From Caldilineaceae bacterium (lineage in GTDB: Bacteria; Chloroflexota; Anaerolineae; Caldilineales; Caldilineaceae), in the NCBI GenBank assembly GCA_026645575.1, contig JAPKMW010000003.1:1-64000 (forward strand): 64,000 nt of DNA. The letters run 5' to 3'. Made by a program: the position numbers and the translations under genes. This document shows positions 17,821 to 25,912 of the stretch, piece after piece. Every line of letters begins with the position of its first letter. The first letter of the stretch is position 1. The notes below the pieces were generated by a model. It saw nothing but the letters and a program-made list of their open reading frames with translations, was not told the DNA's origin and did no database searches.

Positions 17821-18048
17821 TAGGCAATCGCAAAGATGCTGACCCAGACCCGACGCGACCTGGAGCGGAATGGCTTTGTGACACGTACCGTTCATCCCAC
17901 CAATCCGCCGACAGTCGAGTATGCCCTGACGCCGCTGGGTCAGACCTTATTACAGGCAATCGTCACGCTTTGCGACTGGGCCAAAGACCATGATACGGAG
18001 GTGGAGGCGGCGCAAGCGCGTTATGATGCAAAACAGGTGTTAAATTAG
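17821..18048 (+). pseudogene. HxlR-family regulator fragment (5' truncated)
   Basis: About 70 residues beginning MLTQTRRDLERNGFVTRTVH and followed by PPTVEYALTPLGQTLL. This matches the second half of the HxlR winged helix (recognition helix end, wing with 'PPxVEYxLT', C-terminal helix). The first half, including the first helices of the fold, is missing; an in-frame stop at 17821 precedes it, and a TA-flanked palindrome ends 13 bp upstream. A start at 17836 exists but the protein would lack half the DNA-binding domain. Overlaps the convergent oxidoreductase gene by 4 bp. Confidence 0.65.
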
Positions 18049-19007
18049 CCATTAGCTACTCGCAGCCACTCGACAACCGGGGCAAAGGCTTCCATTTGGT
18101 CATCGGACACGACGTAATAACTAAAGCCATAGATTTCACGCCGCGCTTGTAAATCCAGCACTATCTCCTCGACGGAACCGATCAGCATTGACGGCATTTG
18201 CAACACGTCTTCAACGGTAACATTCCAGCCCTGTTGGCGAATCAAGGCTGCAATATGGCTGCGCCGGTTGTCGGTGAAGATGATGGTGGGAATCAAGCTC
18301 AACTCTACCTGCTCAAAGCGAGTGCCGGCCCCTTGGCGAATCCAACCGATCTTTTGTTGAACAGCAGCAGCCAGGCGTTCACGAATGTCGCTAATCAATG
18401 TGCCGCTGCTGACATCACTGGTCAAGATGCCGACAATGTCCGCCTCGCGTCCGGCCAGTTTTAACATGCGCTCTTTGCCGCCGCCGATGAGCAATGGCGG
18501 ATGCGGGCGTTGCAACGGCTTGGGAACGCCGTTAATACCAGTCACTTGATAATGTTGACCGCTGTAGGTAACCGGCTCTTCAGCCCAGAACCCTTTCAGT
18601 ACTCGAATCGCTTCTACCAAGCGATCAATGCGCACGCCGGCGCGGTCGAAAGGCAAACCGGCCTGCTCATATTCGGTGCGCAGCCAGCCGGCGCCGATGC
18701 CCAACTCAAAGCGGCCACCGGAGAGACAGTCGAGCGTTGCGGCTTCTTTTGCCAGCAGCACCGGGTGGCGATAGTCATTGTCGATCACCATGGTGCCAAG
18801 GCGCAAGGTGGTGGTGACGCTGGCAGCGGCCATCAAAGCCACCAACGGCGCATATTGGTCGCCAAAGAAATCGGGCACAAAGTGGTCACGTAGGAGGAGC
18901 GTTGAATAACCAAGTGCTTCGACGTGCCGCACATGGTCAAACCAAGCAGGCGGCGCTTTCATCTGCTCGTTAATCACGCCAAAGCGAAACGGGTGGTGCT
19001 GGCTCAT
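18045..19007 (-). CDS. LLM-class flavin-dependent oxidoreductase
   Basis: 320 residues of the luciferase-like monooxygenase fold, probably F420- or FMN-dependent (TIGR03621-like). Signatures include the N-terminal FRFGVINEQM, GYSTLLLRDHF, RLGTMVIDNDYRHPVLLAKEAATLDCLSGGR (split here only for description) and LGIGAGWLRTEY. ATG at 19007 lies eight bases after AAAGGA; the in-frame upstream start at 19028 has none. Substrate unknown. Confidence 0.82.
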   Translation of the reverse strand: MSQHHPFRFGVINEQMKAPPAWFDHVRHVEALGYSTLLLRDHFVPDFFGDQYAPLVALMAAASVTTTLRLGTMVIDNDYRHPVLLAKEAATLDCLSGGRFELGIGAGWLRTEYEQAGLPFDRAGVRIDRLVEAIRVLKGFWAEEPVTYSGQHYQVTGINGVPKPLQRPHPPLLIGGGKERMLKLAGREADIVGILTSDVSSGTLISDIRERLAAAVQQKIGWIRQGAGTRFEQVELSLIPTIIFTDNRRSHIAALIRQQGWNVTVEDVLQMPSMLIGSVEEIVLDLQARREIYGFSYYVVSDDQMEAFAPVVEWLRVANG

Positions 19008-19119
19008 GGTGACAATCCTTTCTGTCATTGGTCAAGATTGGAAATGTCCCCAGAGCATAGCAGAGCAAGTGCCGCAAAGCCACCCGATTCTTGCGTTCCT
19101 TTCCAAAATAACTTCTCAC

Positions 19120-19176
19120 TTGTCAGCCTGAAAGGGTCTCTGCTCCACCAAGCCAGAGACCCTTTCAGGCTGACAA
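19120..19176. terminator. Perfect hairpin between two minus-strand genes
   Basis: Arms of 23 bp (TTGTCAGCCTGAAAGGGTCTCTG and its exact complement) with an 11-bp loop lie just after the epimerase stop. No clear T-run follows, so it may be a terminator or one of the palindromic elements of this genome. Confidence 0.6.
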
Positions 19177-19184
19177 ACGGCAAC

Positions 19185-20213
19185 TTAACGCAAATCGGCC
19201 AGTGCTTCGACCATCCCTTCACCGAATTGCTGCCAGGCGGCAATAATACGGTCATATTCCGGTTCGTTATCACTATTCTCCACCCGCCCACGGGCATCCA
19301 GCCAGGCGACGGTGCGCTGCACGCCCTTCTGCCAGGGGATCGTGTATTGAAAGTGCAGATCACGATGAGCGGCGCTGTTGTCAAAGGCGTTGCTGTATTG
19401 GAAATTCATTTCAGCCCAGGCGCCCAATTTTGGTACAGCTTTGGCGAGTAAGGCGGCGGGAATATGCACGAGCGTCGGTGCTGGCGCACCCAAAGCAGCC
19501 GCGACTTGTTGATGATGTTGATCCCAGGTCAAGACTTCTTCGCCGGTCACATGATAGGCCTGCCCATAGGTTTTGGCATTGCCAATCGCGTTGACAAAAG
19601 CTCGCGCCACATCATCAATGTGACAGGACGACCAGAGCGACTGCCCATCGTTGTGGACAATGATCGGCTTGCCTTTGCGGATGCGGTCGATATAGGTGGT
19701 GCGTCCGCCCAGTGAATGGAGGATGCCCCGACTTTCGCCATAGGTATAGGCCGGGCGGATGATGGTGACGAGAAAATCGCTGTCGTTGTGAGCAGCGTGG
19801 AGAATCTCTTCACACTCGGCCTTGTGATAGGCGTAGGCAAAGGTGGGCGAAGGTTTGCGTCCGGCCCCTTCCGTGATCGGGTAATGTGCCGCCGGTTTGG
19901 TATAGACATCAACGGTGCTGGTGAAGATATATTGCCCGATGCGCCCACTAAAGGCGTGAACAACACTTTCCGCCTCGTCGGGCAGGTAGCAACACATGTC
20001 GATGACACAATCAAATTCGCCGGCCTGCCGCATCTGCTCTTCAAAGTCGGCAAAGTTGGTGCGGTCGCCGGTGAGAACGTTGACATCATAGGGAACGCGA
20101 ACTTCGGTTTTGCCACGGTTGTAGAGGGTGACATCGTCGGCGCCCCGTTCCAGCAACAAACGGGTGATCGACGTGCTGATCAGGCCAGTGCCACCGATAA
20201 GTAGGATACGCAT
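19185..20213 (-). CDS. NAD-dependent epimerase/dehydratase (extended SDR)
   Basis: 342 residues. The dinucleotide loop is LIGGTGLIS at 5-13 and the active site is Tyr127/Lys131 (YAYHK), with a preceding STVDVY serine region. Extended SDRs act on nucleotide sugars or related carbohydrates. RBS AAAGGA. A very small membrane-protein gene lies 47 bp upstream on the same strand. The specific substrate cannot be read from the sequence. Confidence 0.82.
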   Translation of the reverse strand: MRILLIGGTGLISTSITRLLLERGADDVTLYNRGKTEVRVPYDVNVLTGDRTNFADFEEQMRQAGEFDCVIDMCCYLPDEAESVVHAFSGRIGQYIFTSTVDVYTKPAAHYPITEGAGRKPSPTFAYAYHKAECEEILHAAHNDSDFLVTIIRPAYTYGESRGILHSLGGRTTYIDRIRKGKPIIVHNDGQSLWSSCHIDDVARAFVNAIGNAKTYGQAYHVTGEEVLTWDQHHQQVAAALGAPAPTLVHIPAALLAKAVPKLGAWAEMNFQYSNAFDNSAAHRDLHFQYTIPWQKGVQRTVAWLDARGRVENSDNEPEYDRIIAAWQQFGEGMVEALADLR

Positions 20214-20260
20214 GATTGTGTCCTTTTCGATGAACGGGGGTAGCTTTTAAGATAACTTTG

Positions 20261-20377
20261 TTAGGCGTGTTTACGGAATAAAAAGACGTACAGTCCCACG
20301 AAGACGATGTAACTCCGCAACAATATCAACCAAACGCTCGGCACAGCGGCGGCAGTTTGTTTGACTACGCTATCCAT
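20261..20377 (-). CDS. 38-residue single-helix membrane protein
   Basis: An ATG at 20377, seven bases after AAGGAG, opens MDSVVKQTAAAVPSVWLILL and continues RSYIVFVGLYVFLFRKHA to a TAA at 20261. One hydrophobic helix with a basic C-terminal end. The good RBS and the placement just upstream of the epimerase gene on the same strand argue that it is real. Function unknown. Confidence 0.55.
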   Translation of the reverse strand: MDSVVKQTAAAVPSVWLILLRSYIVFVGLYVFLFRKHA

Positions 20378-20416
20378 ATCGCTTGCTCCTTCCATCGTGC
20401 GCCTTGGTTTGCTGTA

Positions 20417-20836
20417 TTATAGCACACCATAAGCCGGCCGTACAGCAGAGGATTGACCAATTCTGACCACAGCAGTTCCAATCAGCGCAATTTCTTTCGT
20501 GCTAAATATGATCCATCCGCCAGTAGGGTTGAAACGTTTTGATAAATTGCAATTGTAAGGGCAACACCTGCTGAAAATATCGGCGTTATAAAACGATTGC
20601 GCCTGCTGATAGGGCTGATACCAAGCAATATACTCCTGCACATTCGGGGCATAAAGGGTGAACGCTAGTGAAATCGCTCGTTGCGCTGTCGTTGCTTGAA
20701 AAAAGAATGCCGCCGCCGCACCGGGTGGCCAATGGGCATAGCCGCCACGCGGATACGGATCATGCGCCCAGGCGATCCGGCGAGCGTTGACACACTTTGT
20801 CGCCAAATCAGACCGGCCTAACAACCAAGCGCACAA
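20417..20836 (-). pseudogene. Possible flavin amine-oxidase fragment
   Basis: A 139-residue open frame. Residues ~20-45 (RRIAWAHDPYPRGGYAHWPPG) resemble the C-terminal FAD-binding loop of flavin amine oxidases ('W..DPy.rGgY....pG'). No other part resembles that family, the FAD Rossmann domain is absent, and the rest is low-confidence sequence. I read it as a decayed C-terminal piece; it may equally be a non-coding frame. Confidence 0.35.
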
Positions 20837-20843
20837 CTTTTTT

Positions 20844-20919
20844 CACTTACCATTTGCCCAAAGTACATCTTTACAGTACAATATTTTTGTATAACACATT
20901 ACATTTCCCAAAGTAAATC
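20844..20919. promoter_or_regulatory. Long direct repeat, possible operator
   Basis: CACTTACCATTTGCCCAAAG (from 20844) recurs as CACATTACATTTCCCAAAG (from 20896), with the match running on into GTACAT / GTAAAT. The repeats start 52 bp apart, about five helical turns, in an AT-rich stretch. It is the only structured part of the 331-bp gap 20837-21167 before the protease gene. A 71-residue open frame at 20943-21158 is not convincing as a gene. Confidence 0.4.
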
Positions 20920-21167
20920 AAAGGCGTGACGAACAGTGGAGTTTGGCGCGTGGATGCTTGCTGGCTACAGCCGGAAAAAAGCGTTTTGCTGGAAACGCAT
21001 TCGGGTGTAGTAGCTGTAGCGCGAGCAAGTGGGAAGTGCTTGGTGTAGACACCCCTGTCTTCTTGGGATCCTTCATCAATACGTTCTTCGTGATGCCAAC
21101 CGCTGGCCGGCGTGGCAAATATTTTGCTGCGCCCTGCGCTTGGCCTTGTAAAAAGTAGGTCGTTGTT

Positions 21168-23555
21168 ATGTGTTGGAAACGGGTCAAGATTGTTGTTGTT
21201 GTCTGTGTTTCTCTGTTTGTCATCGAATGGCTAGCGACGCAACCGCCCACAGTGGCGACAGCAGCGGCGCCAGCAGCAACCTCAAGTCCACTCACCGCCT
21301 ATATCATTCAATTACGGGAAGCACCCTTGGCCACCTACCGGGGCGACATTGCCGACTTACCGGCCACCAGCTTGGTCAGCACCGGTGCGAAGAAGCTTGA
21401 TGTCAGTACCATCGCCAGTCAACGCTATCGCACCTATCTGGCGGAACGACAACAGCACTATCGGCAGATGATTGAAGCACAGGTAGGGCATCCGGTGACA
21501 GTCATGTATCATTATGACATTGTCTTCAACGGGCTGGCGTTGCTCTTGACCAAGGAAGAGGCGGAGCAGGTCGCCCACATTGATGGCGTGATCAATGTAC
21601 AGAAAGATCACTTGCGCCGCCCGCTTGCCACAAATAACGACGTTATGCCCCAAGACACAATCCCAGCCTTTCTCCAGGCGCCGACCATCTGGAACCGCAC
21701 CAAAGGCAACGGCGTGATCATCGGCGTGATTGACTCCGGCATCTGGCCCGAACACCCCTCCTTTGCCGATGACGGCTCCTATCCGCCGCCCACCGACTGG
21801 CATGGCGAATGTACTTCTCCGCTCGATAACTCAGAACCCTACACCTGCAACAACAAACTGATTGGGATCCAATACTTTCTCACGGCCTACGCCACCATCG
21901 GCAGTTACGACGGTCTCTACTACTCCGGGCGCGATGACAGCGGCCACGGCACCCACACCGCTTCGACTGCCGCTGGCAATGAAAACGCCGCCGTCACCCT
22001 CTATGAAATGCCGCGCGGTACGGTTTCCGGGATTGCGCCACGGGCCTATATTGCTGCTTATAAAGCGGTCGGCCCCTATGGCGGAATGCGCGCTGATCTC
22101 ACCGCAGCGATTGAAAAGGCGGTGGCCGATGGCGTCGATGTGATCAACTACTCACTCGGTAGCGACTACGCACGCGACCCCTGGAAAGCGGTCGATGCCC
22201 AGGCGTTTTTGGGGGCGCTGGAGGCTGGGGTCTTTGTGGTGACGGCCAACGGCAATGACGGTCCCGGCGCAGCCACGGTGGGTGCGCCGGCCAATGCCCC
22301 ATGGGTGACAGCCGTCGGCGCCAGCTATGCCAATCGCATCTACTTGAGTGAACTGAGCTTGCGCACCAGCGGTGGCGCCACGTTGACAGACATTTATGGC
22401 GCCAGCATTACCCCTGGCATTACTGATTTTCGCCTGGTGCGTGGGCAGCCATTGATCGACGGTGCTTGTGCTACGCCCTTTGCGGCGGGCAGCTTTCAGA
22501 AAACTGATGCCGTCTTTTGTCGCGGGGGCGCCGTCACCCCGTTGGCCGTGGGTGACTTTGTCCAGGCTGGGGGCGCCGGCGCTTTGCTGCTCTACAATCC
22601 CAACCAGACCGTTGACCAGCGTGCCGAACTCGACGCGATCCCAGCCGTGCAACTATCGGCGACAGCAGGAGCGGCGATTGAACAATTCCTCGCTGCCCAT
22701 CCGTTAGAAGCGATCACGGTTAGCTTTACGGAAGGTCAGCCGGTCTTTGCTCCTGACCCGCGTGTGCCGGTCGATAGGGTCTTGACTTCCAGCGCACGCG
22801 GCCCTAACGTCAATGAAAGCGTCAAACAGTATATCGATGTCATAAAACCGGATCTGACGGCGCCGGGCGTTCACATTCTGGCCGGCGCTTCGCCCCACTA
22901 CGTCGCCGCCGTGCAAGATCGTGTTGGGCAATACGGCGCCCAGGAGCAGCTTTTCAAGACAGCGCAAGGCACTTCAATGGCAAGCCCCCATGTGGCCGGC
23001 GCTGCGGCGTTGTTGATCGCCCTGCACCCAGAGTGGACACCCAGTGAAGTACGCTCGGCGTTGATGACAACCGCCTATGCCGCCGGACAACAGGCGCGAG
23101 GGGCTGACGGTGATCGCCCTGCCACGGCCTTTGACCGGGGCGCCGGGCGCCTGGCTGTGGCGAGCGCGGCACGGGCTGGTCTGGTTCTCCATGAAAGCGC
23201 TGACCGTTTTGCCGCTGCCAACCCAGCCATTGGCGGCGACCCGGCCACGCTCAATTTGCCCGGCTTTACCTATGCCGCTTGTCGAGAACGCTGCACCTGG
23301 ACACGCACCCTCCGCAGCACACAGACCGCGCGCGTGACCTGGACGGCGACAATCACTGCCGATCCACAACTTGTGCTATCGATTGAACCAAGCACGTTTA
23401 CCGTAGCCGCCGGCGCCACCCAAACCATCACCATTACCGCCGATGTGAGCCGCGTACCTACGGGAACATGGGGCTTCGGCCAACTGCAATTAACCCCCAA
23501 CAGTGCCAATACCGTGGAAGCACACTTTCCAGTGGCCGTGCGTCCCTCTTCCTGA
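21168..23555 (+). CDS. Secreted S8 subtilase with PA domain
   Basis: 795 residues. A signal peptide (VKIVVVVCVSLFVIEWLA) and an I9-type propeptide (YIIQLREAPLATY ... AHIDGVINVQKD) come first. The catalytic triad is Asp189 (GVIDSGIWPEH), His260 (GHGTHTAS) and Ser603 (GTSMASPHVAG). A protease-associated domain is inserted between His and Ser (about residues 400-520), as in cucumisin-like subtilases. The C-terminus (RVTWTATITADPQLVLSI...) forms a beta-sandwich resembling Fn3. It should degrade extracellular protein. No sorting signal is visible. Confidence 0.9.
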   Translation: MCWKRVKIVVVVCVSLFVIEWLATQPPTVATAAAPAATSSPLTAYIIQLREAPLATYRGDIADLPATSLVSTGAKKLDVSTIASQRYRTYLAERQQHYRQMIEAQVGHPVTVMYHYDIVFNGLALLLTKEEAEQVAHIDGVINVQKDHLRRPLATNNDVMPQDTIPAFLQAPTIWNRTKGNGVIIGVIDSGIWPEHPSFADDGSYPPPTDWHGECTSPLDNSEPYTCNNKLIGIQYFLTAYATIGSYDGLYYSGRDDSGHGTHTASTAAGNENAAVTLYEMPRGTVSGIAPRAYIAAYKAVGPYGGMRADLTAAIEKAVADGVDVINYSLGSDYARDPWKAVDAQAFLGALEAGVFVVTANGNDGPGAATVGAPANAPWVTAVGASYANRIYLSELSLRTSGGATLTDIYGASITPGITDFRLVRGQPLIDGACATPFAAGSFQKTDAVFCRGGAVTPLAVGDFVQAGGAGALLLYNPNQTVDQRAELDAIPAVQLSATAGAAIEQFLAAHPLEAITVSFTEGQPVFAPDPRVPVDRVLTSSARGPNVNESVKQYIDVIKPDLTAPGVHILAGASPHYVAAVQDRVGQYGAQEQLFKTAQGTSMASPHVAGAAALLIALHPEWTPSEVRSALMTTAYAAGQQARGADGDRPATAFDRGAGRLAVASAARAGLVLHESADRFAAANPAIGGDPATLNLPGFTYAACRERCTWTRTLRSTQTARVTWTATITADPQLVLSIEPSTFTVAAGATQTITITADVSRVPTGTWGFGQLQLTPNSANTVEAHFPVAVRPSS

Positions 23556-23585
23556 GGGCTGACCAGTAAATCATTTGAACAGTCA

Positions 23586-23641
23586 AGAGATTGGGAGATT
23601 CAGACACTTAATCTCTCAATCTCCCAATCTCTCTCCCAATC
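23586..23641. repeat. Word-type palindrome (GAGATTGGGAGATT family)
   Basis: Left arm AGAGATTGGGAGATT and right arm AATCTCTCAATCTCCCAATC, with further copies of the word CTCCCAATCTCT. It lies directly after the subtilase gene. Related hairpins built on GAGATACAGAGATTGAGAG occur at 24077-24139 and 37770-37841. Confidence 0.75.
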
Positions 23642-23646
23642 TCAAC

Positions 23647-23760
23647 TATCCAAGGTAACTACTCAGCCCGCTCATCGCCGGTCCGTGACTGGCGATGAGA
23701 CGCCGGTCGCCGGGAACCCCCGCGGGGGTGCGGCTAGGAGATGAGTAGTTACTATCCAAG
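23647..23760. mobile_element. MITE with perfect 8-bp target duplication (copy 2)
   Basis: A 98-bp element (23655-23752) with inverted ends GTAACTACTCA / TGAGTAGTTAC, flanked by the direct repeat TATCCAAG at 23647-23654 and 23753-23760. The interior has the same GGTCCGTGACTGG core as the element at 1704, followed by a second GC-rich hairpin. The left end GTAACTACTCAGCCCGCTCA matches the right end of copy 1 at all but one base. No coding capacity. Confidence 0.85.
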
Positions 23761-23882
23761 TTACTTTATCACTGACCCTTAAGAAACAAACGGGGAGCCG
23801 GAAACGCGCCCATCGTGCTTTGTTGACTGCTCCCCTTTCTGGTACAATAGAGAGCATTCGGCTGAATAGAAAGGAGTGATCT

Positions 23883-24053
23883 ATGGTTCAGATTACGATT
23901 GAGCTACCTGATGATCTCTATGCGCGCTTGGTTGTAGAGGCAGAACGGCAGGGCATTACAGTTGAGCAATTAATTGTTGACATCCTAACCCAATATCTAG
24001 CGAACCTCGACGAGCAAGAGGCGGCAGCGGCGGCAGAAAGCAACCAAGTCTAG
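23883..24053 (+). CDS. 56-residue ribbon-helix-helix-like protein
   Basis: ATG at 23883 follows AAGGAG by six bases. The protein opens MVQITIELPDDLYARLVVEA and continues with a helix (ITVEQLIVDILTQYL), the pattern of CopG/MetJ-type antitoxins and regulators, and ends in an acidic Glu/Ala tail. No toxin gene is adjacent; hairpin elements flank it on both sides. Too short for most gene callers but well supported by the start signal. Confidence 0.6.
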   Translation: MVQITIELPDDLYARLVVEAERQGITVEQLIVDILTQYLANLDEQEAAAAAESNQV

Positions 24054-24076
24054 CAAGTAAGCAGCTTGTATAGAAT

Positions 24077-24139
24077 AGAGATACAGAGATTGAGAGATTG
24101 AGCCACTGAATCTCTCAATCTCTGTATCTCTTAATCTCC
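24077..24139. repeat. Word-type palindrome (GAGATACAGAGATTG family)
   Basis: Left arm AGAGATACAGAGATTGAG continues GAGATT; the right arm AATCTCTCAATCTCTGTATC is its complement. Nearly the same sequence forms the hairpin at 37770-37841. Confidence 0.8.
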
Positions 24140-24183
24140 ACTGTAGAATAATCAACGCATCAATCCCAAAGAAGATTATTACC

Positions 24184-25365
24184 ATGAGCATCATTCAACG
24201 CGTCGAAGTTCACGCTTTCACCTTTGAAAAGGCCAACTTGGGCTTGGGCAAGCACTCGGCGGCCGGCGTTGGCAACCTGATCTACCTGCCCGGCAGTAAA
24301 CTCAAAACCCAACGCTTTGCCGTGCGCATCCTCTGTGACGACGGTGCGCAGGGCGAGTATGTCACCCACTGGGTGGGGACGCCTTCGACACTCGGCCAGG
24401 TGCAGATGTTAGCGCCCAACCTGATCGGTCGCGACCCGGAAGAACGCGAACTGATCTACGACGACCTGAAACGGGAAGTGCGCGCCTATGACCACATGGG
24501 CCACGGGCCGCTCGATATTGCGCTCTGGGATCTGGCCGGGAAGAAGTACAACCTCTCGGTGGCGCGCATGTTGGGCGCTTTCCGCAAGCGCTTGCCCACC
24601 TATGCCAGCACCTACCATGCCCAGGAAGAGCCAGGCGGCATGGATACGCCGGAGGCAATGGCCGACTTTGCGCTGGCCTGCAAAGCACAGGGCTTTCCCG
24701 GTTTTAAGATCCACGGCTGGCACAATGGCGATGCCAAACGCGAAGCGCGCACGGTGTTGCTGACCCGTGAACGGGTCGGCGACGACATGCGGCTCATGGT
24801 CGATCCGGCTTGCCAACTGCGCACCTTCCTGGATGCGCTCTATGTCGGCTATGCTTGTGACGAGGCCAATTACTTCTGGTACGAAGACCCGTATCGCGAT
24901 AGCGGCGTCTCCGCAATCGGCCACCAGCGACTGCGCGAAAAGCTCAAAACGCCGATCTTGGTCAGCGAACATGTGCGCGGGCTGGAGCAGAAGGCAAATT
25001 TTCTGATTGCCGGCGGCTGTGACATGATCCACGCTGACCCCGAATATGACCTGGGCATCACCGGCGCCTTGAAAATTGCCCACCTTTGTGAAGCGCTGGG
25101 GTTGGATGTGCAGATGCACGCCTGTGGCCCGGCTCACCGCGCCGTCATTGCCGCCATTCGCAACACCCACTTCTATGAAATGGCGCTCGTGGGGCCGGGG
25201 ATGCCGAATCTGGTGCCGCCGGTCTACACCTGTGGTTACTCCGATCAACCAGAAGATCTGGGGAGCGATGGCTGTGTTCCCGTGCCGGATGGGCCGGGGT
25301 TGGGTGTGCAGTATGACTGGGACTTTATCGAGCGCAATCGTACTGCCCTCCTGGTCTTTGAATAG
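24184..25365 (+). CDS. Enolase-superfamily enzyme (mandelate racemase / muconate lactonizing type)
   Basis: 393 residues with the capping domain followed by the (beta/alpha)7 barrel. The second-strand motif is K175-x-H177 (FKIHG). Metal ligands are probably Asp207 (LMVDPA), Glu234 (WYEDP) and Glu262 (LVSEH). A general acid/base is His312 (MHACG). The pattern resembles sugar-acid dehydratases of the mandelate racemase group more than muconate lactonizing enzymes. The exact acid sugar is unknown. It stands alone between repeat elements. Confidence 0.8.
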   Translation: MSIIQRVEVHAFTFEKANLGLGKHSAAGVGNLIYLPGSKLKTQRFAVRILCDDGAQGEYVTHWVGTPSTLGQVQMLAPNLIGRDPEERELIYDDLKREVRAYDHMGHGPLDIALWDLAGKKYNLSVARMLGAFRKRLPTYASTYHAQEEPGGMDTPEAMADFALACKAQGFPGFKIHGWHNGDAKREARTVLLTRERVGDDMRLMVDPACQLRTFLDALYVGYACDEANYFWYEDPYRDSGVSAIGHQRLREKLKTPILVSEHVRGLEQKANFLIAGGCDMIHADPEYDLGITGALKIAHLCEALGLDVQMHACGPAHRAVIAAIRNTHFYEMALVGPGMPNLVPPVYTCGYSDQPEDLGSDGCVPVPDGPGLGVQYDWDFIERNRTALLVFE

Positions 25366-25379
25366 AGTCTTCGCCAAAC

Positions 25380-25470
25380 TATAGTGTTCCTCAATGAGCT
25401 GTGGATTAGACCCTAAGGGTTTCAGAAACCCTTAGGGTCTGGCCTCTATATCTGACATAGGAACACTGTA
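25380..25470. mobile_element. TA-flanked palindromic element, ends TAGTGTTCCT
   Basis: Between TA at 25380-25381 and TA at 25469-25470 lie inverted ends TAGTGTTCCT / AGGAACACTG around an inner perfect hairpin AGACCCTAAGGGTTTC / GAAACCCTTAGGGTCT. A duplicated TA and short inverted ends are the marks of IS630/Tc1-type MITEs. No coding capacity. Confidence 0.7.
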
Positions 25471-25528
25471 TCACCGCGAATCAGCAGATTAGCGAAGCAC
25501 CGTAATGCTTCGCTGATTTGCGGTGATA
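25469..25528. mobile_element. TA-flanked palindromic element, family TCACYGCGAATC
   Basis: TA + TCACCGCGAATCAGC ... GCTGATTTGCGGTGA + TA. It shares its left TA with the element just before it. The same ends occur in the small copy at 17773-17808. Confidence 0.7.
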
Positions 25529-25912
25529 CCCTTAGCAACCCCATTCTACCCTGATTCACCTCTTTTCCTTCCTTTTCCTAACGGACTAACGATCCGCATC
25601 CCGCCTCGGACGCTTTTCGGACGCCCCCTTGCTATCATGGCGGTCATAAGGTATTGACGGCAAGCGCCGTTTCATAGTGATATGTCACTTTTTATGATAC
25701 CTATTGCCATACCGCTAGGCTAACGATTGTGGTTTACTGGGGATAGCCAGGACAGCAGCGTGTCCTACTGCACAGTTAACCTGCAATCCCAGCCACTACT
25801 CAGGAGCGCAGTTAATTGTAAAATCATTGGAAGTTTATATTAATGTAAAAAACAATATAGTTTGGCTAGTCCAATCAATTCTACTGATAGAAGCCGCAGG
25901 TAAAGAGCTGGG
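25529..25912. other. Intergenic stretch without a gene
   Basis: About 384 bp between the palindromes and the STAND-TPR gene. It has a weak inverted repeat (GCGGTCATAAGGTAT near 25649 against ATACC...GCTAGGC near 25705) around a short TAGTGATATGTCACT hairpin, then an AT-rich part. I see no coding frame, RNA gene or convincing promoter. Confidence 0.4.

Noticed and set aside
20943..21158. 71-codon open frame before the subtilase
   Set aside because: No family, no good RBS, odd Cys-rich composition.
23586..24139. Clustered short repeats considered as a degenerate CRISPR
   Set aside because: They are inverted, not direct, repeats without unique spacers, and no cas genes are present.
24409..25377. 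322-codon minus-strand open frame
   Set aside because: Antisense to the enolase-superfamily gene; no recognisable features.
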